Positions 16,604 through 25,345 of a DNA stretch of 64,000 nucleotides are shown here, one piece after another. A program made the position numbers and the translations under genes. A model generated the notes under the pieces. That model ran no database searches, was not told where the DNA came from, and saw only the letters and a program-made list of their open reading frames with translations. This stretch comes from Chloroflexota bacterium (GTDB taxonomy: Bacteria; Chloroflexota; Dormibacteria; Dormibacterales; Dormibacteraceae), in the NCBI GenBank assembly GCA_005882135.1, contig VBDR01000024.1, positions 32,009 through 96,008 on the forward strand, read 5' to 3'. The first letter of the stretch is position 1, and every line of letters begins with the position of its first letter.

Positions 16604-17458
16604 TTGCAGTTGAGTCGCAAGACCGCGGAGGGAGAAGGACAGGCTTCCTGCCTCGCGGGCTATACTCGGCCCGATCTGGAGCCGCTTTCTTTCGACGACC
16701 TTCCCCTCGGCGGCGAGTGGACGACGCGCCGCCGCACCGTCTCCGAAGCCGAGATAGCACTGTTTGCCGGCGTCGCCGGCGACCTGTCGCCGCTGACGAT
16801 CGAGGCGGCGGGTGACGGCCGGCGTGCCGCGCCGCCCGCGTTGATCGTGGCCATGGCAGTTGGGCTGGGCTCAGTCGACATGCCAGTGCCCTCCGTCGCC
16901 GAGTGGGAGTGGCTGAACTGGAAATTTCCCCGTTCGGTGCATGCAGGTGACACGATCTACGCCCGGTGGACGCTGACTCAGAAGCGGCCCCCGTTGCCCA
17001 GCGCGCCTTCCTCGATCGTCGTCTGGAGGGTCGACGTCCACACCGCCGATGGCGCCCTTTGCGCCGAGGGCGAGATCGGCGCCAAGGTCAAACGCAGCGT
17101 GGCGATTGCCCGCCAGCGGGCCCCTGAGCAAGCGGTCGCCGCGGTCGCCGCTCCCGCCGCACCGAGACGGCGACGCCGCCGGTCCCGGACCAATGGAGCC
17201 CTCCCAGAGCCGCCGGCCGTGGCCGCGCCGCCGGCATCCGCCGCCAAGCCTGAACGAGCGTCCGGCCCGTCGCGCCGGAGGCGGCGCCGGCGCGCGTCCG
17301 GCTCCGCCGCCCGCGAAGAGGAGCACGAGCCCCGCGCCGCCCACGTGCCTGAGACCGCTCCGCCACCGGCTGCCAGCTCGACCGCTCCCGCCGGATCCAC
17401 CCGACCTGCCGGGCGAAGAGGCCTTGGAGGCGTCCTCCGCCGCCTGCGAGGAACCTAG
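16604..17458 (+). CDS. MaoC-like hot-dog protein with basic disordered tail
   Basis: Up to 284 residues. The first ~165 resemble a MaoC/FAS1-type hot-dog dehydratase half (TVSEAEIALFAGVAGDLSPL, then FPRSVHAGDTIYARW), with the D-x4-H-like acyl-binding arrangement only partly visible. The remaining ~115 residues are Arg/Pro/Ala-rich with repeated RRRRRR-type blocks, suggesting nucleic acid or membrane contact. The start is unclear: TTG at 16604 or 16610 has no ribosome site. A TATACT at 16661 would instead favour a leaderless start at CTG 16676. Function unproven. Confidence 0.6.
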   Translation: MQLSRKTAEGEGQASCLAGYTRPDLEPLSFDDLPLGGEWTTRRRTVSEAEIALFAGVAGDLSPLTIEAAGDGRRAAPPALIVAMAVGLGSVDMPVPSVAEWEWLNWKFPRSVHAGDTIYARWTLTQKRPPLPSAPSSIVVWRVDVHTADGALCAEGEIGAKVKRSVAIARQRAPEQAVAAVAAPAAPRRRRRRSRTNGALPEPPAVAAPPASAAKPERASGPSRRRRRRRASGSAAREEEHEPRAAHVPETAPPPAASSTAPAGSTRPAGRRGLGGVLRRLRGT

Positions 17459-18324
17459 GCGGGGGCTTCCAGTGCCTCGAGGTACTCGATCACCCGGCGC
17501 GTGAGCTGGGTCGGGGTCGAGGCGCCGCTCGTCACGCCGACCTTCTTGGCCCCCCTGAACCAGGCCAGGTCGAGCTCCCCGAGATCATCGACGAGATAGG
17601 CGGGCTTGTGGCCCAGCTTCTTGACCACCTCGACCAGGCGCAGCGAGTTGGAGGAGCGCGTGCTGCCCACGACGATGACGAGGTCGACCTCCTTGGCCGC
17701 CTCGACCGCCGCCTCCTGGCGCTCCTGGGTGGCGCGGCAGATCTCGTTGTAGACCTCCGCCTGCGGGTAACGCGCCTTCACGCGACCGATCAGGTCCTCG
17801 GTGTCCCAGACCGACAACGTGGTCTGGCAGGTGACCGCGATCCGATCGCCGTTGAGCTCCAGAGCGTCGATGTCTTCCGGATCCTGGACCAGGTGCACGT
17901 TGTCGGGCGCCTCGCCCATCACCCCTTCGGGCTCCGGGTGTCCTTTACGTCCGATGTAGACGACCTGGTAGCCCTTGCGGGCCAGGTCCGCGACGAGCTC
18001 GTGGGTGCGCACGACGTCGGAGCACGTCGCGTCCACCGGCGTCAGGCCAAGCTCCACCGCGCGCTGCTTGACCTGGGGCGAAACGCCGTGCGCGGTGAAG
18101 ATCACGGTGCCTTCTTTGACCTGCTCCAGCCCGGCGAGCCGGTTGGGTTGGTCGACGAGCGCGACCCCCTGGCGCTGCAGGTCGTCCGTGGCATGGGTGT
18201 TGTGGACCAGCATGCCGAGCATGTGGACCGGGCCGTCGGTCTCCTCGCGAACCCTCTTGGCGATGCGGAACGCATCCACCACCCCGTGGCAGTAACCGCG
18301 CGGCGTGATCTTGAGAACTTCCAT
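17455..18324 (-). CDS. ispH: 4-hydroxy-3-methylbut-2-enyl diphosphate reductase
   Basis: A 289-residue IspH/LytB, the last enzyme of the non-mevalonate isoprenoid pathway, producing IPP and DMAPP. Three cluster-binding Cys are seen at 12 (GYCHGVV), 101 (DATCSDVV) and 196 (NEICRATQERQ), with the conserved His motifs HNTHA and TAHGVSP. Length is typical. It is the last gene of the long leftward run and converges with the hot-dog gene with a 4-base overlap (CTAG). Confidence 0.96.
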   Translation of the reverse strand: MEVLKITPRGYCHGVVDAFRIAKRVREETDGPVHMLGMLVHNTHATDDLQRQGVALVDQPNRLAGLEQVKEGTVIFTAHGVSPQVKQRAVELGLTPVDATCSDVVRTHELVADLARKGYQVVYIGRKGHPEPEGVMGEAPDNVHLVQDPEDIDALELNGDRIAVTCQTTLSVWDTEDLIGRVKARYPQAEVYNEICRATQERQEAAVEAAKEVDLVIVVGSTRSSNSLRLVEVVKKLGHKPAYLVDDLGELDLAWFRGAKKVGVTSGASTPTQLTRRVIEYLEALEAPA

Positions 18325-18353
18325 ACCGGCGGCTTGAGTCTACGAGAGGGGCG

Positions 18354-19160
18354 TCACTCGATCCCCGCGAAAAGATCGTCTTCCGGGAGCGAAAGGCCCG
18401 GTTTGCCCCGGGCCAGCTGGTAGTACTCGGTCCCGAACGCAAGCTCGTAGACCTGGCTGGCCATCGTCATGAACCATGAGTTGGGGTCGTTCTGGCTCAC
18501 ATGGGCGCGGAACGCGTCGCGCTTGCGCTCCACGTAATCGTGGACATCGACGCGAGTCGTGACGAGCTCGTCCGGCGTACCGGCGATCCTCATGTTGCCG
18601 CCCATCGCACGCTGCGCCTCCTCCGGCATCTGCTGGACGAACGCTTCCATCATCGAGCGGGGGATGGCCGTGTAGTAGAGCTTTCGCGCCGGCGACCCCT
18701 CCCGTTGGACGATGTCGAGCGCAGCGTTCGTCACGTGATGGGCCTTGATGTGGTCGGGGTGGCCGTAAACGCCGTCTTCGGCATACGTCACGACGACATC
18801 CGGCCGCTCTTCGCGAATAAAAACAGCCAGCTTGCCGGCCGCGTCCTCGAGCTTGGCCTGATGGAATGAACGTGGGTCCTTGTTGTCGGGGGTGTCGACC
18901 ATGCCGGAGTCTCGGTAGCCGAGGAATTCGAGGCGATCGACACCCAGGATCTCTGCCGCCGACTTCAACTCTTCGGTCCGGATCTCGCCGAGTCTCGGTC
19001 GCGACGCCTCCTCGTCCATGTTGTAGATCTCGCCGGCTTCGCCACGAGTGGCGGTGACGAGTACCACGCGGTGGCCGTGCGCCTTGGCCTTCATCATCAC
19101 GCCGCCGGTCGAGATCGCCTCGTCGTCAGGGTGCGCGTGAACCAGCGCCAGAGTTCCCAT
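18354..19160 (-). CDS. PIG-L family deacetylase (MshB/Mca-like)
   Basis: A 268-residue zinc-dependent N-acetyl-sugar deacetylase or amidase. Zinc motifs are AHPDDE near residue 9 and GHPDH near residue 145. The segment EFLGYRDSGM is typical of the mycothiol enzymes MshB and Mca. With ino1 in the same run, a role in inositol-glucosamine (mycothiol-type) or PIM/GPI-like chemistry is possible, but no other mycothiol gene is visible. It begins one base after the HAD stop codon. Confidence 0.85.
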   Translation of the reverse strand: MGTLALVHAHPDDEAISTGGVMMKAKAHGHRVVLVTATRGEAGEIYNMDEEASRPRLGEIRTEELKSAAEILGVDRLEFLGYRDSGMVDTPDNKDPRSFHQAKLEDAAGKLAVFIREERPDVVVTYAEDGVYGHPDHIKAHHVTNAALDIVQREGSPARKLYYTAIPRSMMEAFVQQMPEEAQRAMGGNMRIAGTPDELVTTRVDVHDYVERKRDAFRAHVSQNDPNSWFMTMASQVYELAFGTEYYQLARGKPGLSLPEDDLFAGIE

Positions 19161-19970
19161 CTATGAGAGCAACGTGTCGGCCAGCTGCTGGATTCCACCG
19201 TGGCCAGGGCCGGGGATGGTTCGGTCGGCGGCGGCGATGACCTCAGGCGGCGACCCCTCGACCGCGATCCCGAGGCCCGCCCAGGCGATCATCGACGCGT
19301 CGTTGCGCCCATCGCCGACCGCCGCCACCTCCGACTGCGCGATCCCCAGCCGTTCCGTCACGAAGCGGAGCGCCGACGCCTTGTCGCTTTCCACGCTCGT
19401 GAACTCGAGGTAGTCGGGTGTCGACGTGGCTGCGTTGAGCCTGCCGGCCCACCTTCGCCGAACGTCCGGCAGCAGCTCCTCGAGCATGGCAGGCGTGGAG
19501 ACGATGACGAGCTTGGGCGTCGTCGGGCCCATCGCCAGATCGAGGTCGGCGACGACGTGGATCTCCATGCCGGCGTGCTCTGCGTACTTGTGGGCTTCGG
19601 GCCGCTCGTGTTCAACCATCAGCCGGTCGTCGCGATACGCCTGGACATGGAGGTTGCGCTCGCGCGCGTAGCGAATCACCTCCATCGCGAGGTCATGAGG
19701 TACGCCGTGGTCGAGCAAGACGCCGCCCTCGGGCGTCCTGACCTCCGCGCCCTGGTAGCAGACGATCGGTCCTTGGAGTCCGAGCCGCGTTACCCACGGC
19801 ACCGCGCCCGGGAAAGGGCGGCCGGTGCACGCCACCACGGCCACCCCGGCCGACACGATGCGGCCCAGCGCCGCGACGTCGCGGGGGTCGAGACGGAGCT
19901 GCATGTCGAGGATGGTCCCGTCCAGGTCAAGGGCCAGAAGGCGATAACGCGTCGTTATCGAGGAGGCGAT
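19161..19970 (-). CDS. HAD-superfamily (Cof-type) phosphatase, start codon unusual
   Basis: About 265-270 residues. Motif I is LLALDLDGTIL, motif II TGRPF, motif III Lys in TPKLVIVS, and motif IV GDGRNDASMI, so the enzyme looks intact. Cof-type members dephosphorylate sugar phosphates or similar small molecules. There is no in-frame ATG, GTG or TTG between the upstream gene's stop (19996) and motif I. The candidates are ATC 19970 (GGAG eight bases upstream), ATA 19958 or CTG 19937; I used 19970. An 8-bp inverted repeat overlaps this start region. Confidence 0.8.
   Translation of the reverse strand: MASSITTRYRLLALDLDGTILDMQLRLDPRDVAALGRIVSAGVAVVACTGRPFPGAVPWVTRLGLQGPIVCYQGAEVRTPEGGVLLDHGVPHDLAMEVIRYARERNLHVQAYRDDRLMVEHERPEAHKYAEHAGMEIHVVADLDLAMGPTTPKLVIVSTPAMLEELLPDVRRRWAGRLNAATSTPDYLEFTSVESDKASALRFVTERLGIAQSEVAAVGDGRNDASMIAWAGLGIAVEGSPPEVIAAADRTIPGPGHGGIQQLADTLLS
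19942..19960. repeat. Perfect inverted repeat at start of HAD gene
   Basis: CGATAACG at 19942-19949 and CGTTATCG at 19953-19960, with a 3-base centre. It lies over the first codons of the HAD phosphatase gene. It could be an operator or a small RNA hairpin affecting initiation. Confidence 0.4.
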
Positions 19971-19995
19971 CGGAGGATCTCCGATTCCGTCCCCA

Positions 19996-20979
19996 CTATT
20001 TCTTGACCTCCGGGTTGACGAGGTTCGGCGGCCGGCCGCCTCGCACTGCTGTCGCCATGTTTCGCGCCGCCATCGCCGACATTTCCGAGCGCGTGCGCAC
20101 GGTAGCGCTCGCGATGTGCGGGGCAAGCACAACGTTGGGCATGGGAGTGAGGCCCGGATGAACGGCCGGTTCGCGCTCGTACACGTCAAGTCCCGCGCCC
20201 GCGAGCTTTCGCCCTTTGAGGGCCTCGACGAGCGCCGCCTCATCGACGACGGGGCCGCGAGAGGTGTTGACCAGGACCGCATTTCTTTTCATCTGGTTGA
20301 ACTGCTGCGTGCTGAACAGGTGGTGAGTCTCCTGGGTTAGAGGCACATGGATCGAGATGAAATCGGACTCCGCGATCAGCCTGCCCAGGTCGACGCGAGT
20401 GGCGCCGAGCTGCTCCTCAGCCTCGCGCGGAAGCGGCTGCGGGTCGTAGTAGAGGACGCGCATGTTGAAGCCCTTGGCCCGGTGGGCCACACCGCGTCCG
20501 ATGCGGCCGACACCCACGATCCCGAGCGTGGCCCCGAAAATGTCCTGGCCAAGCATCATGTCGATGGCCCAGCCGCGGAAGCGCCCTGAGCGCGTGAAGC
20601 TGTCGGCCTCGACGATGCGGCGCGCGGTCGCCATCAGAAGGGTGAACGCGAAGTCGGCCGTCGAGTCGTCGAGCACGCCCGGCGTGTTGGTGACCATCAC
20701 CTTGTGCGACGTGGCCGCGGCCACGTCGACATTGTCAAAGCCCACCGCGACGTTGCTGACGCACTTGAGTCCGGGCGTGGACAGGACGGTCTCCCGGATG
20801 GGATCCATCAGCTGGCTCACGATCCCGACGCAGCCTTCGGCCGCCTGCCGGATGCTGGCCTCGTCGAGCGGTCGGTTGGGCGGATAAGCCAGGACCTCGG
20901 CCGCCTCGGCCAGGATCGCGGGGCCGGGGTCGAGGATGGGATGCATCAACAGGACTCGGGGCCGCCCGCCGGTGCTCAT
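19996..20979 (-). CDS. D-2-hydroxyacid dehydrogenase
   Basis: A 327-residue NAD(P)-dependent dehydrogenase of the D-isomer family (glyoxylate reductase / phosphoglycerate dehydrogenase-like). The Rossmann motif is GIVGVGRIGRGVA, and the catalytic Arg (VNTSRGPVVDE), Glu (VYEREPAVHPG) and His (LAPHIASAT) are all present. There is no C-terminal ACT domain, so it is not a full SerA. Glyoxylate/hydroxypyruvate reductase is the likeliest role, and glycerate kinase at 43187 could use the product. It overlaps the HD gene by ATGA. Confidence 0.92.
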   Translation of the reverse strand: MSTGGRPRVLLMHPILDPGPAILAEAAEVLAYPPNRPLDEASIRQAAEGCVGIVSQLMDPIRETVLSTPGLKCVSNVAVGFDNVDVAAATSHKVMVTNTPGVLDDSTADFAFTLLMATARRIVEADSFTRSGRFRGWAIDMMLGQDIFGATLGIVGVGRIGRGVAHRAKGFNMRVLYYDPQPLPREAEEQLGATRVDLGRLIAESDFISIHVPLTQETHHLFSTQQFNQMKRNAVLVNTSRGPVVDEAALVEALKGRKLAGAGLDVYEREPAVHPGLTPMPNVVLAPHIASATVRTRSEMSAMAARNMATAVRGGRPPNLVNPEVKK

Positions 20980-21545
20980 GGGTTCAGTCCCAGCTCCTGT
21001 GCTATCGGCTTCAGGGCATCGCGGACGAACTCCACGTGCTCGTCGAAGGGTATACCGAGCACCTCGGCGCCTGCGACCAGCTCGTCCCGATGCACGCCGC
21101 GCGCAAAGGCCTTGTCCTTCATCTTCTTGCGCACGGTGCTCGCCTCGACCGAGCTCAATGCTTGGTCAGGCTTCACAAGCGCGCACGCGATGATGAAACC
21201 GCACATCTCGTCGACCGCGTAGAGGGCCCTGCGCGCGTTGGTGTCGCGCGGGACGTTGAGGTAGTCGGCGTGCGAGGCGATGTCCTCGAGAATGTCTTCA
21301 GGCCAACCCTTCTCGCGCAGCATCTCGATGCCGCGCATCGGATGCAGCTCCGCCGTCGGCCCGGACTCGTAGTCCCAGTCATGGATCAACCCCAGGACGG
21401 CCCACCGCTCCTCGTCCTCGCCGAAACGCCTTGCGTACGCGCGCATGGCCGCCTCGACACTTCGCATGTGGCGGCGGAGCTGGTCTGATTTGGTCATCGA
21501 GGTGACGAGCTCCCACGCTTCGCTCCTGGTCGGTGTGGTGGTCAC
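20976..21545 (-). CDS. HD-domain hydrolase
   Basis: A 189-residue protein of the HDIG-related family of metal-dependent phosphohydrolases. The first metal His is in LRRHMRSVEAAM, the HD pair is LGLIHDWDYE, and further His residues lie in LHPMRGIEML and IASHADYL. Such proteins act on nucleotides or phosphorylated metabolites; substrate not predictable. It overlaps hisC and the dehydrogenase by 4 bases each. Confidence 0.88.
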   Translation of the reverse strand: MTTTPTRSEAWELVTSMTKSDQLRRHMRSVEAAMRAYARRFGEDEERWAVLGLIHDWDYESGPTAELHPMRGIEMLREKGWPEDILEDIASHADYLNVPRDTNARRALYAVDEMCGFIIACALVKPDQALSSVEASTVRKKMKDKAFARGVHRDELVAGAEVLGIPFDEHVEFVRDALKPIAQELGLNP

Positions 21546-22588
21546 AAAACCTCCTTCAGCGCTGCCAGCAGTCGCTCGTTCTGATCGCGGGTGCCGATCG
21601 TGATCCGGATCCAGCCCGCGATCGGCTCACGATCGTAATGGCGGACCAGGATCTTGCGCTCGCGCAGCGCAGCGACGACGCCGGCTGCAGCCTTCGGCGG
21701 CCTGGCAAAGATGAAGTTCGTCGCCGACGGCACCAGGTCGAATCCCATCCCGGCCAGAGCTCCAGCCAGCTCGCCGCGATTGTTGACGACTTCGTCGACG
21801 AGCCGGCGGTGATGCTCCTCATCCTCGATCGCGGCCACCGCGCCGACGATGGCCAGGCGGTCGACGTTGTAGGAGTCCTTGACCGAGCTCAGCGCCTCGA
21901 TCACGTCGCGCGGCCCCAGCGCGAAACCGATGCGGAGGCCCGCCAGCCCGTAGGACTTCGAGAAGGTGCGCAGGAGCACGACATTCTGGTGACGCTCTAG
22001 CAAGGGCAGGCACGAATGGGGAGCGAAGTCGACATACGCCTCGTCGATGGCGACCAACCCGGATGACGCGGCGACTGCCGCCTCGACGGCGGGCGTCGGA
22101 AAGAGCGCGCCGGTGGGCGAGTTTGGGTTGACGATGAACTTCAGGGGAGCCGGGTCGGGACCGAGGCTGGGAGGCAGCTCCCAAGGCAGCTCGGTGGGAT
22201 GCGGCGACGGCTCGGCCTCATGGATCCTGCAGAGCGGCTCCAGGAGCGGATAGGTCGGTGTCGGATAGGCGACGGTGTCGCCCGCGCCGGCGAAGGCGCG
22301 GAAGCACATCTCGATCAGCTCGTCGCCCCCGTTGCCGATCACCACCTGCGAAGGATCGAGACTGAACCGGCCGGCGATCGCTTCCCGCGCAGGGGCGGCC
22401 GTTGGGCTCGGATAAAGTCGCAGCGCGTCGTTCGCCGCGTCCTTGATGGCCTGCAGGACTCTTGGCGATGGGGGCAGTGGCGACTCGTTCGTGTTGAGCT
22501 TGACCCAGCCCTCGGCGTCGGGCGGCTGCTCGCCGGGGATGTAGGGCTGGAAGCCATCGAGGGCTTTCCTTACGAGGCTTTTCGGCAT
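21542..22588 (-). CDS. hisC: Histidinol-phosphate aminotransferase
   Basis: A 348-residue PLP enzyme of fold type I, making histidinol phosphate from imidazole-acetol phosphate. It shows LNTNESPLPPSP at the N terminus, FIVNPNSPTGALFP, and the PLP Lys in RTFSKSYGLAGLRIGF. It may also act on aromatic amino acids. hisA is elsewhere in the window (46366), so the his genes are scattered. It overlaps holB by 19 bases. Confidence 0.95.
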   Translation of the reverse strand: MPKSLVRKALDGFQPYIPGEQPPDAEGWVKLNTNESPLPPSPRVLQAIKDAANDALRLYPSPTAAPAREAIAGRFSLDPSQVVIGNGGDELIEMCFRAFAGAGDTVAYPTPTYPLLEPLCRIHEAEPSPHPTELPWELPPSLGPDPAPLKFIVNPNSPTGALFPTPAVEAAVAASSGLVAIDEAYVDFAPHSCLPLLERHQNVVLLRTFSKSYGLAGLRIGFALGPRDVIEALSSVKDSYNVDRLAIVGAVAAIEDEEHHRRLVDEVVNNRGELAGALAGMGFDLVPSATNFIFARPPKAAAGVVAALRERKILVRHYDREPIAGWIRITIGTRDQNERLLAALKEVL

Positions 22589-23520
22589 TCGAGCAGGAAA
22601 GTTTCGAGCGCCAGCCGCGGGCTGACGTTTTGCTCGAGGTAGCCGAGCGTGTCATACGAGAGCTCCAGCAGCCGCGCCCACCGTCCCTGCTCGCGGCCGC
22701 GGCTCGCCAGCATGCGCCGCCGCAGCTCGATCTGCCAGCTTGCGATGGCGAACAGCGCCGGGTCCTCCTCATCGCCTTCACTGCGCCGCCACCCCATCTG
22801 CTCCGAATCGAGCTGGGCCGCGACGTGCAGCGGCACGTCAACCGGCGCGCCGAAGATCTCCTGCAGGCGCTGGGTCCACGTGTGATGAAGCGCGATCACG
22901 CTCTGGTCGTCCGCCCTTCGCATCGCCCAGCCTGGCCGGCCTCCGGACAGCTCGGCCAGCAGCCTGGCGCGCTTGGTCTCCACGCCGCGTGATGCCAACC
23001 GCGTCTCGATCTCGGGAGCCGGAACAGGGTGAAAGAAAAGCCGCTGGCAGCGTGAGACCACCGTCGGCAGAACGACGAACGGATTGAGGCTGGGCGTCGT
23101 GAGGACGATCACGCGGTGCGGGTGAGGCTCCTCCAGCGTCTTCAGCAGCACCCCCTGGTCCTGGTCGCGGAGGCGACCGACGTTGACAACGACCGCGACC
23201 CGTCGCGCCCCGACCGCGGGTTTGAGATTGAGGAATGCCTGCAGCGACAGCTCGTGAAACTCAGGCGGCTTGTCCGGCAAGAGCCGTATCTCGTTGATCG
23301 AAAGCGGCTTGATCCGGTCGTCTTCCCAGTAGTCGGGATGTCGCGTCAGCGGCGCCTCGGGCAAGAGAGCCGACGCCAGCGCCCGGGCGGTCGTGGACTT
23401 GCCGAGACCGGTTTCGCCGACGAAGAGGTACGCGTGTGCGAGCCGGTCGGTGTTGATCTGCGAGCGCAGCTGATCCAGTGCCTGCGAATGGCCGACGACG
23501 CTGTGGAACGGATCGGTCAC
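22570..23520 (-). CDS. holB: DNA polymerase III delta' subunit
   Basis: A 316-residue clamp-loader AAA+ protein. Walker A is GETGLGKST near residue 36, the sensor region is VVLPTVVSRCQRL (the SRC motif), and LLKTLEEP follows the Walker B segment. The zinc-binding Cys module of DnaX-type proteins is absent, as expected for delta'. Its location in the lipid/histidine run, not beside tmk, differs from Firmicutes. ATGA overlap with the upstream pgsA gene. Confidence 0.9.
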   Translation of the reverse strand: MTDPFHSVVGHSQALDQLRSQINTDRLAHAYLFVGETGLGKSTTARALASALLPEAPLTRHPDYWEDDRIKPLSINEIRLLPDKPPEFHELSLQAFLNLKPAVGARRVAVVVNVGRLRDQDQGVLLKTLEEPHPHRVIVLTTPSLNPFVVLPTVVSRCQRLFFHPVPAPEIETRLASRGVETKRARLLAELSGGRPGWAMRRADDQSVIALHHTWTQRLQEIFGAPVDVPLHVAAQLDSEQMGWRRSEGDEEDPALFAIASWQIELRRRMLASRGREQGRWARLLELSYDTLGYLEQNVSPRLALETFLLECRKAS

Positions 23521-24170
23521 TGGGCCTGATGCGGCGCGGCGCGGCGCGCCTTCAACTCGCGCTCACGCTCAAGGCGTTGGGCCCGGCCCTGGAGCCATAC
23601 CTCGCGGATACGCTGCAAGGCCGTGATGTTGGTGACAATCGCGAGGAGAAACACGACGCCGTAGAGGACATACCCGCCGACCAGGAGCCCGATCACGGTC
23701 ACGACGACACGTTCTGGCCGCTGGAACAGACCTGTCTTGCAAACGAACCCGAGACTCTGGGCGCGCGCACGAACGTAGCTGACGAGGAACGAACCCGCCA
23801 GGGCAGAGAGCGTGGACAAGACAAGCCACTCCTGCAGCGGCGGATCGATCGTGACGAAGTACGCCGCGAGCCCGAGGTACACGGCCCCTTCGGAGTAGCG
23901 GTCAAGAGTTGAATCTAGAAAGGCGCCGTAGGGATAGCTCGCGTTGGTCGAGCGCGCCAGAGCGCCATCGAGGATGTCGCAGGTGCCGGCGAAGATCAGG
24001 ACGACGCCCGCCCAGCGCAGCTGCCCAAACGCGGCGAGCCCGGCCGCTAGAAACGTGAGCGCCAGTCCCACCACCGTGACCTGGTTCGGGGTCAGTGGAG
24101 TGCGCCCAAGCGCGGTCATCAAAGCCTCTGCGTGCCGGCGGACCCAGGCCTCAAACCGCGTGGTGAACAC
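23517..24170 (-). CDS. pgsA1: CDP-alcohol phosphatidyltransferase, probable PIP synthase
   Basis: A 217-residue membrane enzyme with about six helices. The family motif D-x2-D-G-x2-A-R-x8-G-x3-D-x3-D is complete at residues 65-90 (CDILDGALARS ... GAFLDSTLD). Because it sits with ino1, a PimA-like transferase and two acyltransferases, it most likely condenses CDP-diacylglycerol with inositol-3-phosphate to phosphatidylinositol phosphate, as PgsA1 does in mycobacteria. A phosphatidylglycerol-phosphate role is the alternative. It overlaps the transferase gene by 20 bases. Confidence 0.85.
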   Translation of the reverse strand: MFTTRFEAWVRRHAEALMTALGRTPLTPNQVTVVGLALTFLAAGLAAFGQLRWAGVVLIFAGTCDILDGALARSTNASYPYGAFLDSTLDRYSEGAVYLGLAAYFVTIDPPLQEWLVLSTLSALAGSFLVSYVRARAQSLGFVCKTGLFQRPERVVVTVIGLLVGGYVLYGVVFLLAIVTNITALQRIREVWLQGRAQRLERERELKARRAAPHQAQ

Positions 24171-25320
24171 TGGTCACCTCCAGCGCTTTTGCGGGTCGGA
24201 TGGCCAGCGCCTTGCGAGCCTCCTGGTAGACCTCGACGACCTCGGAAGCAACCAGCTCCCACGAGTAACGGCTCGCCTTCTGCCGCCCGTAGTCGGCGAG
24301 CCGGCGACGGAGCTCCGCATCGCGCGCGAGGATCACCAGCGACGCAGCGAGCTCGCGCCAGTTCTTCGGCTGCACGGTGATGCTGTCGCGGCCAGGCTCG
24401 AGCACGGACATGTAACCGGGCACCTCCGTCGCGACCACGGGCAGCCCCGACGCCAGCGCCTCGAGGAGCACGATGCCGAAACTCTCGGCGCCTGTCGCCG
24501 GAGCACAGAAGATGTCCGCGCTGTTGTAGTAGCGGGGCTTCACGCTTTCAGGTACGTAACCGGCAAGCACCACATTTGGAAGCCGGTACCGAGCGACGTA
24601 AGACTCGACCCTGCCGCGCAGCGGACCGTCGCCGACGATGATCAGGCGCGCTTGCGGGACGCGTGATTTCATCGCCCGATAGGCCCTCAGCAGATCGCCG
24701 AGCCCCTTGCGTTTTTCCAGCCTGCCGACGAACAGGATGTTCAGGTTGTCGTCGCGAAGGTGCCGGATCGGGGCCAGGCCGGGCCGGAAGACCTCGAGGT
24801 CGACGCCATTGGGGATCACCCGCATCGGGAAGTCCTGGAAGTAGCGGTTGACGAACGCGCGCGCGGGCTCGCTGACGGCAATCGCGCGATGCAGGTGAGC
24901 CAGGTAGGGCTGAAGCAGGGGGCGACCGTAGTAGTAACCGACGTTCGACCGAGCGAACGCGTGAAAGGTTCCGACATTGGCGGTCGCCGACATCCGCAGC
25001 ATCGTCATCGGCAGCGCGGGCATCAGCGGCTCATGAAAATGAAGGACGTCAAAACCCTCGTCGGCGATGATCGCAGCGACCTGGTTGGCGAGGTGGAAGC
25101 TGAGCGTGATGCGCGCCACCGAATCGTTGACGGGGATGGCTATGGGCGTGCCGATCCGGTAAAAACGCGCGCTGTCGAAGTCGACATCGGCGCGACTCGA
25201 CGGCGCAAAGATCCGCGTTTCATGACCGAGCTGCTGCAGACACACGGCAAGGTGGCGGACGTGGTCGTTGACGCCTCCAGGCGAGGCGAAGTCGTAGGGC
25301 GAGACCAGGCCTACCCTCAT
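24151..25320 (-). CDS. pimA: PimA-like GT4 phosphatidylinositol mannosyltransferase
   Basis: A 389-residue GT-B glycosyltransferase. The N terminus MRVGLVSPYDFASPGGV matches the PimA pattern (GGV loop for the acceptor lipid), FDVLHFHEPLMPALPM gives the conserved HEP motif, and the donor site shows FVGRLEKRKG and the E-x7-E motif ESFGIVLLE. It would transfer mannose from GDP-mannose to phosphatidylinositol at the inner membrane face. Gene order with pgsA and acyltransferases mirrors Mycobacterium Rv2612c-Rv2610c. General GT4 activity is the fallback. Confidence 0.85.
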   Translation of the reverse strand: MRVGLVSPYDFASPGGVNDHVRHLAVCLQQLGHETRIFAPSSRADVDFDSARFYRIGTPIAIPVNDSVARITLSFHLANQVAAIIADEGFDVLHFHEPLMPALPMTMLRMSATANVGTFHAFARSNVGYYYGRPLLQPYLAHLHRAIAVSEPARAFVNRYFQDFPMRVIPNGVDLEVFRPGLAPIRHLRDDNLNILFVGRLEKRKGLGDLLRAYRAMKSRVPQARLIIVGDGPLRGRVESYVARYRLPNVVLAGYVPESVKPRYYNSADIFCAPATGAESFGIVLLEALASGLPVVATEVPGYMSVLEPGRDSITVQPKNWRELAASLVILARDAELRRRLADYGRQKASRYSWELVASEVVEVYQEARKALAIRPAKALEVTSVHHAV

Positions 25321-25345
25321 CTCGAGGCCCCGCGCTTGTCACGCC

